Below are positions 12,027 to 12,942 of a stretch of DNA of 12,942 nucleotides, one piece after another. Origin of the DNA: Frankiales bacterium (GTDB lineage Bacteria > Actinomycetota > Actinomycetes > Mycobacteriales > SCTD01); NCBI GenBank assembly GCA_025965735.1, contig JAOPWK010000097.1:1-12942 (forward strand), written 5' to 3'. A program made the position numbers and the translations under genes. Under the pieces are notes generated by a model that made no database searches, had not been told where the DNA came from, and saw only the letters and a program-made list of their open reading frames with translations. How positions within the stretch are numbered: the stretch's first letter is position 1; every line of letters starts with the position of its first letter.

Positions 12027-12032
12027 TACCTT
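12027..12032 (+). promoter_or_regulatory. Probable -10 box of glnR
   Basis: TACCTT in the 186-nt moaD-glnR gap, with TG directly before it, 57 nt from the glnR ATG. The -35 region is poor. No clear GlnR box (GTNAC/GAAAC half-sites) was found for autoregulation. The rest of 11904-12089 shows no gene or strong repeat. Confidence 0.4.
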
Positions 12033-12089
12033 CCGAGCAAGGCAACGGCGCCTTCCGGTTCACACGTTCGAGATCTCCGGGAGCCCTTC

Positions 12090-12800
12090 ATGGCCGCCTT
12101 GCTGCTCCTCACCGACGCGATGTCCCCGAGCGCGCAGGTCCTACCCGCGCTCGGCCTGCTTCCCCACGCGGTGCGCATCGTCCCTGCCGAGGCCACCGCG
12201 CTGCTGGACGCCGGTCCCGCCGACGTCGTCCTCGTCGACGCCCGACGCGACCTGGCGCGCGCCAAGTCGCTGTGCCGCCTGCTGCGCACCACCGGGCTGT
12301 CCGCGCCGCTGTTCGTCATCCTCACCGAGGGCGGCCTGGTCGCCCTCACCGCCGAGTGGGGCGTCGACGACGTCCTGCTGGACACCGCCGGCCCGGCCGA
12401 GGTCGACGCCCGGCTGCGCCTGGCCATGGGCCGGGTCGAGGCCGTCACTCCCGCCGACCCCGGCGTCGTCCGCGCCGGCGAGCTGACGATCGACGACACC
12501 ACCTACACGTGCCGCCTCAAGGGCCGGGTGCTGGACCTGACGTTCAAGGAGTTCGAGCTGCTCAAGCACCTCGCCCAGCACCCGGGCCGGGTCTACACCC
12601 GCGCCCAGCTGCTGCAGGAGGTCTGGGGCTACGACTACTTCGGCGGCACCCGCACGGTCGACGTCCACGTCCGGCGCCTGCGCGCCAAGCTCGGGACCGA
12701 GCACGAGGCGCTGATCGGCACGGTCCGCCACGTCGGCTACAAGTTCGTGACACCGGCGCTGACAGCGCTGCCCACGCAGGCCACCGCGCTCACCGTCTGA
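12090..12800 (+). CDS. glnR: GlnR, OmpR-family nitrogen regulator
   Basis: 236 residues and very close to streptomycete GlnR, the global regulator of nitrogen assimilation genes (glnA, amtB and others). The N-terminal receiver (1-115) begins MAALLLLTDAMSPSAQVLPA and has Asp50 at the phosphoacceptor place (VVLVDARRDL). It lacks the usual acidic pair and the conserved Lys (LLDTAGPAE instead of a KP motif), so it is an atypical, probably phosphorylation-independent receiver. The winged-helix DNA-binding domain (about 128-222) shows LDLTFKEFELLKHLAQHPGR, LLQEVWGYDY and TVDVHVRRLRAKLG, nearly invariant in GlnR. The C-terminal tail is short (about 14 residues). GGGAG lies 6 nt before the ATG. No sensor kinase gene is adjacent, as is normal for GlnR. 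Divergent from moaD. Confidence 0.95.
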   Translation: MAALLLLTDAMSPSAQVLPALGLLPHAVRIVPAEATALLDAGPADVVLVDARRDLARAKSLCRLLRTTGLSAPLFVILTEGGLVALTAEWGVDDVLLDTAGPAEVDARLRLAMGRVEAVTPADPGVVRAGELTIDDTTYTCRLKGRVLDLTFKEFELLKHLAQHPGRVYTRAQLLQEVWGYDYFGGTRTVDVHVRRLRAKLGTEHEALIGTVRHVGYKFVTPALTALPTQATALTV

Positions 12801-12942
12801 CGCTGCCCGGGCACGCGCCGCGGGCGCCGTCGTCAGGTGCTGGCCCAGCGTTGGTGCGCCGTTCACCTCGGCGACGGGCTCGCGTGCGTCCTGCTCCCTA
12901 GCGTCCGACGAGCCCGGGGGACGCCCGGGACGACCCGGAGGA
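12801..12942 (+). other. glnR 3' region and leader of the next gene
   Basis: No gene supported. Two small GC hairpins are visible: GCGCC/GGCGC at 12815-12827, just after the glnR stop, and CCCGGG-N5-CCCGGG at 12913-12929. Either could end glnR transcription. The last bases, CCGGAGGA, form a strong ribosome binding site, so a plus-strand gene probably starts just outside the window. In mycobacteria the gene after glnR is mshD; that cannot be tested here. Confidence 0.45.

Noticed and set aside
12000..12089. GlnR autoregulatory box ahead of glnR
   Set aside because: GGTTCACACGTTCG near 12056 looks loosely similar but lacks correctly spaced GTNAC/GAAAC half-sites.
1..12942. Mobile element, tRNA, rRNA or CRISPR array
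   Set aside because: No transposase or integrase signature, no tRNA-like cloverleaf noticed by eye, no regularly spaced repeats; the only long repeat is within the tandem paralogues.

Overview
The window is compact, very GC-rich DNA from a high-GC actinobacterium (Actinomycetota). Supporting signs are GTG starts, TGATG and ATGA gene overlaps, leaderless promoters with a TANNNT -10 box, a GlnR-type regulator, and a thioredoxin / leader peptide / DUF4395 / CysA-type sulfurtransferase / SseC block. The order sseC, cysA, thioredoxin, DUF2993 (LmeA), glnR matches, from memory, the Mycobacterium tuberculosis Rv0814c-Rv0818 neighbourhood. I cannot resolve the family or genus.

Layout. Positions 2-2140 (minus) hold an acyl-CoA dehydrogenase, a secreted PHB-depolymerase/LpqC-like esterase and a 33-residue single-pass membrane peptide. 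Positions 2173-5726 look like a cell-surface module: a DUF916-like membrane-anchored protein overlapping a WxL-like secreted protein (minus), a small secreted or lipoprotein-like protein on the plus strand, a SipW/ER-type signal peptidase with an extra C-terminal domain, and a small protein with a SipW-type signal peptide. The plus-strand protein and the last one appear to be distant paralogues. Positions 5911-8014 form the sulfur block: sseC, a thiosulfate sulfurtransferase, DUF4395, an unlisted 24-codon Cys-rich leader peptide and a membrane thioredoxin. Positions 8055-9933 hold a 61-residue membrane protein, LmeA-like DUF2993 and a polytopic membrane protein. Positions 9964-11608 hold two tandem paralogous secreted proteins of unknown function. 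Then come a MoaD-type sulfur carrier (minus) and, divergently, glnR (plus). The last 142 bases contain no gene I can support, but end in a good ribosome binding site for a gene beyond the window.

How the parts work together. The clearest regulatory device is at 7513-7629: a probably leaderless, three-cysteine mini-gene whose 3' end can pair with the DUF4395 ribosome binding site. It looks like a cysteine-sensing translational switch for DUF4395-cysA-sseC, of the kind reported for mycobacterial polycysteine sORFs. The best candidate for an undescribed system is the surface module at 2039-5726. There a dedicated signal peptidase probably processes the small exported subunit or subunits, while the DUF916/WxL-like pair may supply wall or surface attachment. 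A strong hairpin between subunit and peptidase, and a 10-base sequence shared by the subunit and WxL-gene upstream regions, suggest coordinated but unequal expression. No mobile elements, tRNAs, rRNAs or CRISPR arrays were seen.
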